In this document: positions 16,788 through 23,872 of the stretch, piece by piece | Layout of the letters: every line of letters begins with the position of its first letter | Numbering within the stretch: the first letter of the stretch is position 1 | Assembly (NCBI GenBank): GCA_938023905.1 | Contig: CALJCO010000078.1 | Location: 1 to 24,360, forward strand | Origin: an uncultured Collinsella sp. | GTDB lineage: Bacteria; Actinomycetota; Coriobacteriia; Coriobacteriales; Coriobacteriaceae | Length of the DNA stretch: 24,360 nt | Direction of reading: 5' to 3' | Position numbers and translations under genes: made by a program | The notes under the pieces: model-generated | Seen by the model: the letters and a program-made list of their open reading frames with translations, nothing else | Told to the model about the DNA's origin: nothing | The model's database searches: none

Positions 16788-17531
16788 CTATTGCATCGGG
16801 TCGGACAGGACCCGTTCGATCTCTGATGCGGGAAGTGCGCCTTGGCGCAGGATCTGGAGCCCGCCGTGCTGGAACGACACGATGGTCGAGGCGTCGCGAC
16901 ACGGGGTCTCACCGGCGTCGACGGCAACATCGACCCCCTCCAGGATGCGACCCTCGACGGCGGCAAAGCTTGCCGGCGAGGGCGCACCGTGCGTGTTGGC
17001 GCTGGTGCAGGCAAGGGGGCTGCCACAGGCGCGAATGAGCGCCTGCACCACGGGCGAGGCCGAAGCGCGAAGTGCCACCGTGTCGTCGGCGGCGCGCATA
17101 AAGGTCGGCACGCAGGGGGCCGCCTTGACCACGATAGTCAGGGCGCCCGGCCAGCATCGTCGGGCGAGCACGCGGGCCTCGTTAGGGATATCCACGCCAT
17201 AGCGGTCGAGCGCTTCGACGCCATCGACCAGCCAAGCGACGGTTTGCGTGAGTTCACGTTGCTTGAGAGTGAAGATGCGGCGGTAGCCGGTACCGAGCGC
17301 AGGGACCGCGGCGCCATTGACGGTGGCTTGCGGGTCGCGCGGCCACGAGGGGGATTCGCTTGTGTCTTGGGGTGCGGCGTCCGAAAAGGCGTTAACTGCC
17401 ACAGCGACACCATAGACGGTCTCGGTCGGGATCAGGGCCAGACCGCCACAGCCGAGCACCTCGGCCGTGTGCTCGACGGCAAGCCGATGCGGCTCGCGCG
17501 CTCCCTCGTATACCCGATAGACCGTCTGCAT
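16788..17531 (-). CDS. tsaC: Threonylcarbamoyl-AMP synthase (TsaC/Sua5/YrdC family)
   Basis: Makes threonylcarbamoyl-adenylate from threonine, bicarbonate and ATP for the universal t6A37 modification of ANN-decoding tRNAs. Motifs are PTETVYG (35-41), IFTLKQR (86-92), WPGALT (127-132) and TSAN (176-179). At 247 residues it is a YrdC-like single domain plus a roughly 35-residue insertion (about 47-83) between PTETVYG and the LKxR motif, where the family usually has only a few residues. No C-terminal Sua5 domain is present. AAGGGG lies 11 bases before the ATG. It is the third member of the common prfA-prmC-tsaC cluster, here displaced by hicAB. Confidence 0.9.
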   Translation of the reverse strand: MQTVYRVYEGAREPHRLAVEHTAEVLGCGGLALIPTETVYGVAVAVNAFSDAAPQDTSESPSWPRDPQATVNGAAVPALGTGYRRIFTLKQRELTQTVAWLVDGVEALDRYGVDIPNEARVLARRCWPGALTIVVKAAPCVPTFMRAADDTVALRASASPVVQALIRACGSPLACTSANTHGAPSPASFAAVEGRILEGVDVAVDAGETPCRDASTIVSFQHGGLQILRQGALPASEIERVLSDPMQ

Positions 17532-17665
17532 GTGTATGCCAGCCCCTTACGCTCTGGTGCAAGTTTGTTTACTGTGGGGCATTCTCGCACGAAACGTTCA
17601 ATCTATTTGCCCAGAGCGCATGTTGGTTTGGTGAGCGGCTCTAGTAGTCGGTGAAAGTAAGGGGG

Positions 17666-18112
17666 TTATTGGACGGCTACGAACTTCTTTGGTCTTCCGG
17701 CGTGACGTTCTTGGGCGGCGTAACGCTCGATACTGTCTATCGTTATCATCCGACGGCCGTCGACGAGTTCAACATCGAGTTTGCCGGCTTTGACCAGCGC
17801 GGTAATCCGCGGAGCGGAGACTTTGAGGTCCAGCGCTGCGTCTTTAAATGTTCGGCACGCCGCTTCCCGAGCGTCCTCGTGGTCGATTTCGACTGAAAGG
17901 GCCACGACCTCGGCCGAGCGTTCGTACCCTGCCGGAGTCAAACCGTTGTTGAGGTCGTCGGCCAAAAACGCCATCAGTGCCTCGGTAGCATGGGCAATCG
18001 CTTCTTCGCGCGTATCGCCATCGGCAAAGGCGCCGGGAATCTGCGGGAAGCTAGCGCAGTAACCGTCGTCTTCTTTTATGAGAACGCAGTCATAGGTAAA
18101 TCGCTGCCTCAT
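17666..18112 (-). CDS. hicB: HicB-type antitoxin
   Basis: Antitoxin expected to bind and neutralise HicA and to repress the pair's promoter. The 148 residues have the HicB partial RNase-H-like fold at the N-terminus, with YCASFPQIPGAFADGDTREEA (18-38 region) as the hallmark, and a C-terminal helix-turn-helix-like domain (about 98-135, VSAPRITALVKAGKLDV region) before a basic RHAGRPKK tail. The ATG at 18112 has GGAGG four bases upstream; a longer frame exists but would overlap hicA. It follows hicA by 11 bases, in toxin-first order. Confidence 0.93.
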   Translation of the reverse strand: MRQRFTYDCVLIKEDDGYCASFPQIPGAFADGDTREEAIAHATEALMAFLADDLNNGLTPAGYERSAEVVALSVEIDHEDAREAACRTFKDAALDLKVSAPRITALVKAGKLDVELVDGRRMITIDSIERYAAQERHAGRPKKFVAVQ

Positions 18113-18123
18113 TTTGCCTCCAA

Positions 18124-18309
18124 CTACCATCCAGCTTGGCGACGAATACTTGCCCACGTGCCCTTCTTTGGTCGATCACCACCAGAGCCGTTCACGGTGA
18201 CAACACGGTCACCAGAAACATACTTAGCATGACTACCGACTTGCGCGACCTTCACGAATCCATCGTGCTTGAGTAGGGCAATGATTTCCCGAAAGGTAGG
18301 AGGTTGCAT
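18124..18309 (-). CDS. hicA: HicA-type mRNA interferase toxin
   Basis: Small basic double-stranded-RNA-binding-fold toxin that cleaves mRNA when not held by HicB. The 61 residues match the family length, with the catalytic His27 in GSHAKY and a C-terminal PKKGTWASIRRQAG segment. GAGGT lies six bases before the ATG. It is transcribed with hicB from a good promoter at 18335-18363. The pair sits between prmC and tsaC, genes that are neighbours in many bacteria. Confidence 0.93.
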   Translation of the reverse strand: MQPPTFREIIALLKHDGFVKVAQVGSHAKYVSGDRVVTVNGSGGDRPKKGTWASIRRQAGW

Positions 18310-18334
18310 GGGCCGACCTCTTTCAGCCGTCCTA

Positions 18335-18363
18335 ATTATAAACTAATTTATAGTTTTTGCTAA
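18335..18363 (-). promoter_or_regulatory. hicAB promoter with overlapping palindromic operator
   Basis: On the minus strand, TTAGCA (18358-18363) is followed after exactly 17 bases by a consensus TATAAT (18335-18340), the best promoter match in the window. An inverted repeat TATAAA-CTAA-TTTATA (18337-18352) overlaps the -10 box and spacer, well placed for autorepression by HicB. Confidence 0.8.
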
Positions 18364-18377
18364 CCAGTTAATAAATA

Positions 18378-19628
18378 TTACTGGCGCTGTTTGGGCTCGG
18401 TGACGATGGCTCGGACGATGCGGGGGCGATCGGTGAGGTCGTGGACGATGCGCACGTCCGACAGACCCGCTTGGCGGCAGAGCTCGGCCGCAGCGTCGAG
18501 CGCGCCCTCGTAGAGCTCGCAGGCAAAGAGGCCGCCGGCGCGCAACATGTAGGGCGCCGCGTTGAGCAGGCGACGGAAGATATCGAGGCCGTCGGCGCCA
18601 CCCTCGAGCGCCAGATCGGGCTCAAAGTCCTTGACCTCGTGCGGCAGCGAGCGCATGACATCGGTGGGGATGTAGGGCGGGTTGGAGACGAGTACGTCAA
18701 AGGTGCCCCACTCTTCACGGGGAATGGAGCTCACCAGGTTCGTGAGGCTGAAGGCGACCTCATCGGACGTGAGGCCAAGCGCATCGCGGTTTTTGGTAGC
18801 AAGGTCGATGGCGCGCGGCTCGATATCGGTAGCAGTGCAGGTGACGTGGCCGCGACGCTCCCAGGCGATCGAGAGCGAGATACAGCCCGTGCCGCAGCCG
18901 ACCTCGAGAACGCGGGCAGTGCGGGGCTCGGCTGGGGCAGGCGCAGCGGCATCCTGAGCTGAAACCGTCTCCTGGTCGGCACCCTCGATGGCGATGCCGC
19001 ATTCGTCGAGCTCGGGCTCGGCGGCTTCCGCGGCTTCGGCTTCTGCTGCTTGCGCGGCGGCTTCCTCGGCCTCGCGATCGGCCAGTTCCTCGGCATAGGC
19101 ACGGCTGCCCAGTACGTCGCCGCCTAGCGCCGCCTCATCGGCAGCCGTCAGGTTAGCGGCACGGCGCTCGGCAGTCGCCCGTTCGTCTGCCAGCGCGGCC
19201 TCGGCCTTGCGTGCCTCCTCGACCTCATCGTTCCAAGGCAGCTCAACACGCTGACGGGCAGCAGCCTCGGGGCTCAGCACCTCGGCATCCAGATAATTGA
19301 GGACTTCCTCGACGAGCATCTCGGTTTCGGGGCGCGGAATGAGCACACCGGGAGCGCACGCGACGTCAATCATGCGAAACTGCGTGCTGCCGGTAATGTA
19401 CTGTAGCGGCTCGCCTTTGGCGCGACGAACGACGGCCGCATGCATGGTCTCGAGCTGGGCCGCGTTAAGCGTCTCGTCCATACGCATATATAGGTCAATG
19501 CGCGCCAGGCCCGTGGCGGCGCACAGCAGCCACTCGGCAGAAAGACGGGGGTGCTCCTCGCCGCGCTCGGCCAGGTACTCCTTGGTCCACTCGAGACAAC
19601 GCTTGATGGTCCAGATCTCGTTTGCCAT
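18378..19628 (-). CDS. prmC: Peptide chain release factor N5-glutamine methyltransferase with a long internal insertion
   Basis: SAM-dependent methyltransferase that methylates the Gln of the GGQ motif in RF1 and RF2. It has an N-terminal helical substrate-binding domain (about 1-90), SAM-binding EVGCGTG (242-248) and catalytic SNPPY (315-319). At 416 residues it is far longer than the usual 280 or so. The excess is a roughly 120-residue Ala/Glu-rich, probably disordered or helical insertion (about 115-236) between RPETEMLVEEVL and the SAM loop, while the core motifs are intact. The ATG at 19628 has GGGGAGG five bases upstream. The substrate gene prfA is the next gene upstream but is separated by 589 bases holding repeat copy B. 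Confidence 0.93.
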   Translation of the reverse strand: MANEIWTIKRCLEWTKEYLAERGEEHPRLSAEWLLCAATGLARIDLYMRMDETLNAAQLETMHAAVVRRAKGEPLQYITGSTQFRMIDVACAPGVLIPRPETEMLVEEVLNYLDAEVLSPEAAARQRVELPWNDEVEEARKAEAALADERATAERRAANLTAADEAALGGDVLGSRAYAEELADREAEEAAAQAAEAEAAEAAEPELDECGIAIEGADQETVSAQDAAAPAPAEPRTARVLEVGCGTGCISLSIAWERRGHVTCTATDIEPRAIDLATKNRDALGLTSDEVAFSLTNLVSSIPREEWGTFDVLVSNPPYIPTDVMRSLPHEVKDFEPDLALEGGADGLDIFRRLLNAAPYMLRAGGLFACELYEGALDAAAELCRQAGLSDVRIVHDLTDRPRIVRAIVTEPKQRQ

Positions 19629-20069
19629 GGGGTCCTCCCCTCTTAAGCGCCGGGCGGCGCGCGAATGTCGGAGCAGATTGTAAGCGAGGCCAGCGCTTGG
19701 CAAGGGACGATTGAAGGCGATTATCGAGAATCAGCCCAGAATTTTGTACCGAGCTCGCTCAAAGTGTTCGTTCGTCGACGTCTAGATTTGCATTCGTCAA
19801 GCTTTTGGCAAGGTTGCCCCAAAACTGACCAATATCTAACCAAGAACTTGCCACATCGCTTGACGCACGACCCATCAAAAATCGCTCCGCGACTTCTTGA
19901 ACGATATTTTGAGCAATATTTTCGATAGCGGACTTATGCCGTCAATTACCTTAAGCAGGTAAGCAGCTCAAATGACATCACAGCCGACTGAATAAAATAT
20001 CAAGGCAATGTCACCAATGACTCCCTACGGATCATTTGACAACCAAGGAAACGCCGATGTTTTGGCAAT
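19629..20069. other. AT-richer intergenic tract between prmC and repeat copy B
   Basis: Visibly lower in GC than its flanks and without a convincing gene. On the minus strand one frame (19759-19941, about 60 codons) stays open with plausible amino-acid composition but AT-rich codon endings. It lacks a well-placed start and matches no family I know, so it may be a decayed gene end. A 10-base word GGCAATGTCA occurs at 20004-20013 and again at 20064-20073, where it runs into repeat copy B. A weak promoter-like pair, TTGACG (19940-19945) and GAAAAT (19918-19923) with a 16-base spacer, points toward prmC but is about 290 bases away. Confidence 0.4.
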
Positions 20070-20217
20070 GTCAGCGAGCGCCGCCCAGAGCGAACAAGTT
20101 GGCATGAAAAAGGCAAGGCATAGACCTTCTGGTCATGCCTTGCCTTTTGAATGACAAATTGTCGCTCTGGGCGGCGCGCAGCGTCGAGTCGTTACGCGGT
20201 TTGTAAAACCGCGTAAC
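20070..20217 (-). repeat. Structured repeat element, copy B (abuts the prfA stop codon)
   Basis: This 148-bp copy of the element has the same architecture as copy A: P1 (16 bp, 20078-20093 with 20162-20177), the inner stem with the same G-A mismatches, the GACC-TTCT-GGTC tip, the identical 13-base linker, and P4 (GTTACGCGGTTT 20191-20202 with AAACCGCGTAAC 20206-20217). Against copy A there are four compensatory pairs in P1, one in P3 and two in P4; the only other changes are the bulged base and one loop base. It begins with no spacer after the prfA TAG and interrupts the usual prfA-prmC unit. On the minus strand its core ends in five T residues and could terminate prfA transcription. Confidence 0.9.
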
Positions 20218-21285
20218 CTACACGGCCTGTGCCAGCTTCTCGGCACGCTCGGCGGCGGCGAGCGCCTCGATGACGGTGCCGAGCTGGTCGCCCAGGAGGA
20301 CGCCGTTGTAGGTGGAGTTGAAGCCGATGCGGTGATCGGTCACGCGGTCCTGGGGCTGGTTGTAGGTACGGATCTTCTCGGAACGGTTGCCGTGGCCGAT
20401 CTGGCTCTGGCGCTCGGCACCGAGCTCCGCCTGCTGCTTCTCGAGCTCCATCTCGTACAGACGGGCGCGCAGCATCTGCATGCAGACTTCGCGGTTCTGG
20501 ATCTGGGAGCGCTGTTCCTGCGACTGCACCACGGTGTTGGTGGGCAGGTGGGTAATGCGCACGGCGGAATACGTGGTGTTAACGCACTGACCACCAGGGC
20601 CGGAGGCGCAGTAGGTATCGATGCGCAAGTCGGACTGGTTGATCTGAACGTCGATCTCCTCGGCCTCGGGAAGCACGGCGACGGTTGCCGTGGAGGTCTG
20701 GATACGGCCCTGGGACTCGGTCTTGGGAACGCGCTGGACGCGGTGCACGCCGGACTCGAACTTCATGACGGAGTAGACGCGGTCGCCCTCGACCTTGAAC
20801 TCGATGGACTTAAAGCCGCCGGCCTCGCTGGGGCTGGAATCGAGCACAGTGGTCTTCCAGCCGCGCGATTCGCAGAAACGCTGATACATCTTGTACAGGT
20901 CGCCGGCAAAGATGGCTGCCTCATCGCCACCGGCGGCGGAGCGAATCTCGACGATGGTGTTCTTGTCGTCGTTGGGGTCGCTCGGGATGAGCATGTACTT
21001 AATGTCTTCCTCGAGCTGGGGAAGCTTGGCCTCGTTTTCGGAGATGTCCATCTGGAGCATCTCCTTCTCATCGGCATCGGTGGTATCGTGGAGCATTTCC
21101 TTGGCAGCCTCGATGTCATCGAGCGCGCCGATGTACTCGCGCGAGGCGGCGATGAGGTCGGACTGGTGCGCGTACTCCTTGTTGAGACGCGTGAACTCCT
21201 TAATATCGGAGGCGACGGCCGGGTCGGAGAGCTTCTTCTCGAGCTCCTCGTAGGCCTTGATAATCTTTTCGAGCTTGTCGCGCAT
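20218..21285 (-). CDS. prfA: Peptide chain release factor 1
   Basis: Recognises UAA and UAG stop codons and triggers peptide release on the ribosome. The 355 residues include the catalytic GGQ (231-233) and the stop-codon-reading region VPKTESQGR, with a PxT tripeptide (here PKT) that identifies RF1 rather than the SPF-bearing RF2. AAAGGAG lies seven bases before the ATG. The gene ends in TAG, a codon read only by RF1 itself. The frame beyond the TAG stays open through the repeat element for 48 codons to a TGA. The expected upstream rpmE is absent; an M20 peptidase gene lies there instead. Confidence 0.97.
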   Translation of the reverse strand: MRDKLEKIIKAYEELEKKLSDPAVASDIKEFTRLNKEYAHQSDLIAASREYIGALDDIEAAKEMLHDTTDADEKEMLQMDISENEAKLPQLEEDIKYMLIPSDPNDDKNTIVEIRSAAGGDEAAIFAGDLYKMYQRFCESRGWKTTVLDSSPSEAGGFKSIEFKVEGDRVYSVMKFESGVHRVQRVPKTESQGRIQTSTATVAVLPEAEEIDVQINQSDLRIDTYCASGPGGQCVNTTYSAVRITHLPTNTVVQSQEQRSQIQNREVCMQMLRARLYEMELEKQQAELGAERQSQIGHGNRSEKIRTYNQPQDRVTDHRIGFNSTYNGVLLGDQLGTVIEALAAAERAEKLAQAV

Positions 21286-21366
21286 GGCGGGACTCCTTTA
21301 TATGCGTGAAGGTGAAAATCGGCAGAATTGATGGGGCGCGGGGCGCCGATGCGGGGGTAAGCCCGG

Positions 21367-21393
21367 CTAGAACATGTCGATCTTCAGATACAT
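21367..21393 (-). CDS. Possible 8-codon leader peptide upstream of prfA
   Basis: GAAGGG lies six bases before an ATG (21393) opening a short frame MYLKIDMF and then TAG, about 80 bases before the prfA start. A second ATG two codons upstream would be too close to the same purine run. The leader also contains inverted repeats. A frame this short can occur by chance; conservation would be needed to accept it. Confidence 0.2.
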   Translation of the reverse strand: MYLKIDMF

Positions 21394-21408
21394 GCGCATC
21401 CCTTCGCG

Positions 21409-21483
21409 TATGGGGTACATAGTTGCGGTCTAACCCATACATGATAGCGTGCGCAGGCAAACCTGCATATAACCCGCACGGAA
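21409..21483 (-). promoter_or_regulatory. Hairpins in the prfA upstream region
   Basis: GTATGGG (21409-21415) pairs with CCCATAC (21433-21439). A second structure, GCAGG-CAAA-CCTGC, is enclosed by a CGTGC/GCACG pair around 21450-21480. They lie in the 291-base gap between the M20 peptidase and prfA. No good promoter boxes were identified, so whether they are transcribed into the prfA leader is not known. Confidence 0.3.
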
Positions 21484-21493
21484 TGAGCGGACG

Positions 21494-21549
21494 TAGCCGT
21501 TAGGGACGTTCCTTTACGACTAGTCGTTTAAGAACGTCCCCAACGGCTA
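21494..21549. repeat. Long nested inverted repeat downstream of the M20 peptidase
   Basis: Arms TAGCCGTTAGGGACGTTC (21494-21511) and GAACGTCCCCAACGGCTA (21532-21549) pair over 18 positions with one A-C mismatch. The 20-base loop holds a perfect 12-base palindrome, ACGACTAGTCGT (21516-21527). It has no U-tract. A single copy is present here, unrelated to the 149-bp element. Confidence 0.75.
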
Positions 21550-21576
21550 ACAAAGGGACTGTCGCTTTGTCGAATT

Positions 21577-22992
21577 CTAGAGCGTTTGGAGCAGGGAGAT
21601 GAGAAAACGGATGCCCTGGAGGTAGGCTCGGCGGGTGATGCGCTCGTTGGTGCCGTGGACGCCGCGGTCGCACTCGTCATCGTCGACCACAAAGGCCGAG
21701 AAGCGAATGCACTCAGGGCAAATGCTCTGGTAGTTGGCAGCGTCGGTCGCGCCAATCACAGTCGAGGGCACAATTGCCACTGGCTCGAATGATCCGTTTT
21801 CCTCCGTCCCCTTTGGATCACGGAAATAGCGGGCGGCGATGGAGCGAACCGCCTCGAGGCCGGGACCACCGATGCGCGGGGACGGCGAGGGTTCGGAGCT
21901 GCCGGGGCCCAGCTCCACTTCGACACGACCGGCAAGGTCCGCCCCGGCAACCGCCTCACGGCAGCGCGCCACAACGTCGGCCACGCTCGTGCCCTCGAGC
22001 ATGCGGAAGTTGATGTTGGCCCACATATCCTGCGGCATCACGTTAGCACCGGTGCTACCGCCCTCGATTTGGGTCGGTGCACAGGTGGTGGTCACGAGCG
22101 GATAGAGCTTCTTGCTGGCGAGGCACTCGCGCACGATGGTGTCCTTGTTGGCGGCAATTTCATCGGCCGTGTAGAGCCCCAGCCCGACGAGCTGTGCGGC
22201 AAGCAGGTCCGTGACGCGCGTCGGCCATTCGATATCGCAGATTGCGGCGATGGCGCGGCTCAGCACCTCGAGCGAAGTGCCACCGTAGGGGTTGGAGGAA
22301 TGTCCGCCCGCGCTCTTTGTCTTGAGCACAATGTCGGCATAACCTTTCTCAGCCAGGTCGGCGTGCATGAGCCAACCCTCGCCCGCGCTGTACTCGGCAG
22401 CCGGAACGATGCGGTAGTCGCCCTCGTCGATCAGGCACTCAAGCTCAATGCCGCGTTCCTCGAGCACGCGGCCGATGGCACCCGCACCGAACTGCGTGGT
22501 TTCCTCGTCCTGGCCAAAAGCCAGCAGCAGGGTGCGCTCGTGCTCCCAGCCATGGGCCAGCGCATACTCAACCGCCTCGAGAATGCCTGTGACCTGGTCT
22601 TTCATATCGATGGCGCCGCGACCCCAAATGTAGGTGTCGTCCACATGTCCGCTAAAGGGGGCATGCGTCCAATCGTCCTCGGTGCCGGGTACCACGGGAA
22701 CCACGTCCATGTGGCCCATGAGCATAACGGGCTTAAGGGCAGGGTCGGAGCCGGTAAGCGTCACGAGCAGCGAATGGTCGACGAGCTCGATCTCGCCCGC
22801 CTCGAACACGCGCGGCCACGCCTGCTGCATATAGGCGCGCAGATCGTCGAACGGCTCCCGGTCCACCGCCTCGGCATCCATACTCGAAATGGTCGGAAAC
22901 GACAGCACGCGGCCCAGGCGCTCGCACGCGCCGGCCTCGTCTATATCGGCAAAATCGTCCTCATGCGCAAAGAAGCGCCAAACCTCGGCCAT
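21577..22992 (-). CDS. M20 family metallopeptidase, carboxypeptidase S-like
   Basis: Di-zinc hydrolase of the Cps1/PM20D1 branch of M20, which acts on the C-terminus of peptides or on N-acyl amino acids. The 471 residues include His94 and Asp96 in GHMDVVPV, WGRGAIDMKDQ with the bridging Asp129, the catalytic pair Glu163-Glu164 in GQDEETTQFGA, and a late GATDAAN and HGTNERI with the last ligand. The larger dimerisation lid domain is about 205-350. No signal peptide is seen, so it is probably cytoplasmic. AAAGGA lies just upstream of the ATG. It starts 72 bases after an amino-acid ABC transporter gene, which suggests a role in peptide or amino-acid use. The substrate is unknown. Confidence 0.9.
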   Translation of the reverse strand: MAEVWRFFAHEDDFADIDEAGACERLGRVLSFPTISSMDAEAVDREPFDDLRAYMQQAWPRVFEAGEIELVDHSLLVTLTGSDPALKPVMLMGHMDVVPVVPGTEDDWTHAPFSGHVDDTYIWGRGAIDMKDQVTGILEAVEYALAHGWEHERTLLLAFGQDEETTQFGAGAIGRVLEERGIELECLIDEGDYRIVPAAEYSAGEGWLMHADLAEKGYADIVLKTKSAGGHSSNPYGGTSLEVLSRAIAAICDIEWPTRVTDLLAAQLVGLGLYTADEIAANKDTIVRECLASKKLYPLVTTTCAPTQIEGGSTGANVMPQDMWANINFRMLEGTSVADVVARCREAVAGADLAGRVEVELGPGSSEPSPSPRIGGPGLEAVRSIAARYFRDPKGTEENGSFEPVAIVPSTVIGATDAANYQSICPECIRFSAFVVDDDECDRGVHGTNERITRRAYLQGIRFLISLLQTL

Positions 22993-23017
22993 GACATCCT
23001 TTCGATTGTGATGACGA

Positions 23018-23040
23018 GGGCCGCCCCACGGGAGCGGCCC
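23018..23040 (-). terminator. GC-rich hairpin behind the ABC transporter ATPase gene
   Basis: GGGCCGC (23018-23024) pairs with GCGGCCC (23034-23040) in the 72-base gap before the M20 peptidase gene. It lacks a U-tract on the minus strand, so it may be a weak terminator or a mRNA-stabilising stem. Confidence 0.4.
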
Positions 23041-23064
23041 TGCAACGTAAGCGTTTGCGGTCGG

Positions 23065-23850
23065 TTATTTGTCCTCGAGATAGCGAGAGAGGAACTCGCG
23101 GGTGCGCTGGTGTTTGGGATTGCCGAAGAGCTCGGCCGGTGCCGCATCCTCGAGCACCACGCCCTTGTCCATAAAGACCACGCGGTCGGACACCGTGCGG
23201 GCAAAGGCCATCTCATGCGTGACGACCACCATGGTCATGCCGTCGGCAGCGAGCTTGCGCATGACCTCGAGCACCTCGCCCACGATCTCGGGGTCGAGTG
23301 CCGAAGTCGGCTCGTCGAACAGCATGATCTGCGGACTCATGCACAGGGCGCGAGCGATGGCCACGCGCTGCTTTTGGCCACCGGACAGGCGACCCACGGC
23401 GGCGTGCGCGAACTTTTCGAGTCCCACGCTCGCCAGATGCTCCATCGCGACCTTCTCGGCCTCGGCCTTGCTCATCTTTTTGAGCGTGACGGGCGCGAGC
23501 GTGCAGTTGTCGAGCACATCCATGTTGTTGAACAGGTTAAAGCCCTGAAACACCATGCCGATGTCCTCGCGCAGCTTATTGATATTGCAGCGCTCGGCCG
23601 TGAGGTCCTGGCCGTGGAACCAGATGTGGCCCGCGTCCGGGGTCTCGAGCAGGTTGAGGCAGCGCAGGAAGGTCGACTTGCCCGAGCCCGAGGCGCCGAT
23701 GATGGTGACGACCTCGCCGGGGTTAACGGACAGGTCGATGCCCTTGAGCACCTCGAGCGAGCCGAAGCTCTTGCGCAGGCCCTCGACGCGGATAAGCGGC
23801 TCATTTGTCTGTGCGGCGGCCGCAACGCCGGTAGTGGCGGTATCTGCCAT
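23065..23850 (-). CDS. Polar amino-acid ABC transporter ATP-binding protein (GlnQ type)
   Basis: Cytoplasmic ATPase powering uptake of a polar amino acid. The 261 residues show Walker A GASGSGKST (52-60), Q-loop Gln102, signature LSGGQ (155-159), Walker B IMLFDEP (175-181) and the H-loop His212. The ATG at 23850 has GAGGAG seven bases upstream; a frame extension of 25 codons has no family sequence. A short Ala-rich segment (8-17) precedes the ATPase core. It starts 22 bases after the permease gene ends and belongs to the same operon. The transported amino acid cannot be read from this subunit. Confidence 0.95.
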   Translation of the reverse strand: MADTATTGVAAAAQTNEPLIRVEGLRKSFGSLEVLKGIDLSVNPGEVVTIIGASGSGKSTFLRCLNLLETPDAGHIWFHGQDLTAERCNINKLREDIGMVFQGFNLFNNMDVLDNCTLAPVTLKKMSKAEAEKVAMEHLASVGLEKFAHAAVGRLSGGQKQRVAIARALCMSPQIMLFDEPTSALDPEIVGEVLEVMRKLAADGMTMVVVTHEMAFARTVSDRVVFMDKGVVLEDAAPAELFGNPKHQRTREFLSRYLEDK

Positions 23851-23872
23851 GATGATTCTCCTCGTCTTAAGC

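Noticed and set aside
19665..19928. 87-codon plus-strand frame in the prmC-prfA gap
   Set aside because: It has no ribosome binding site or family resemblance, and part of it overlaps the prmC start region.
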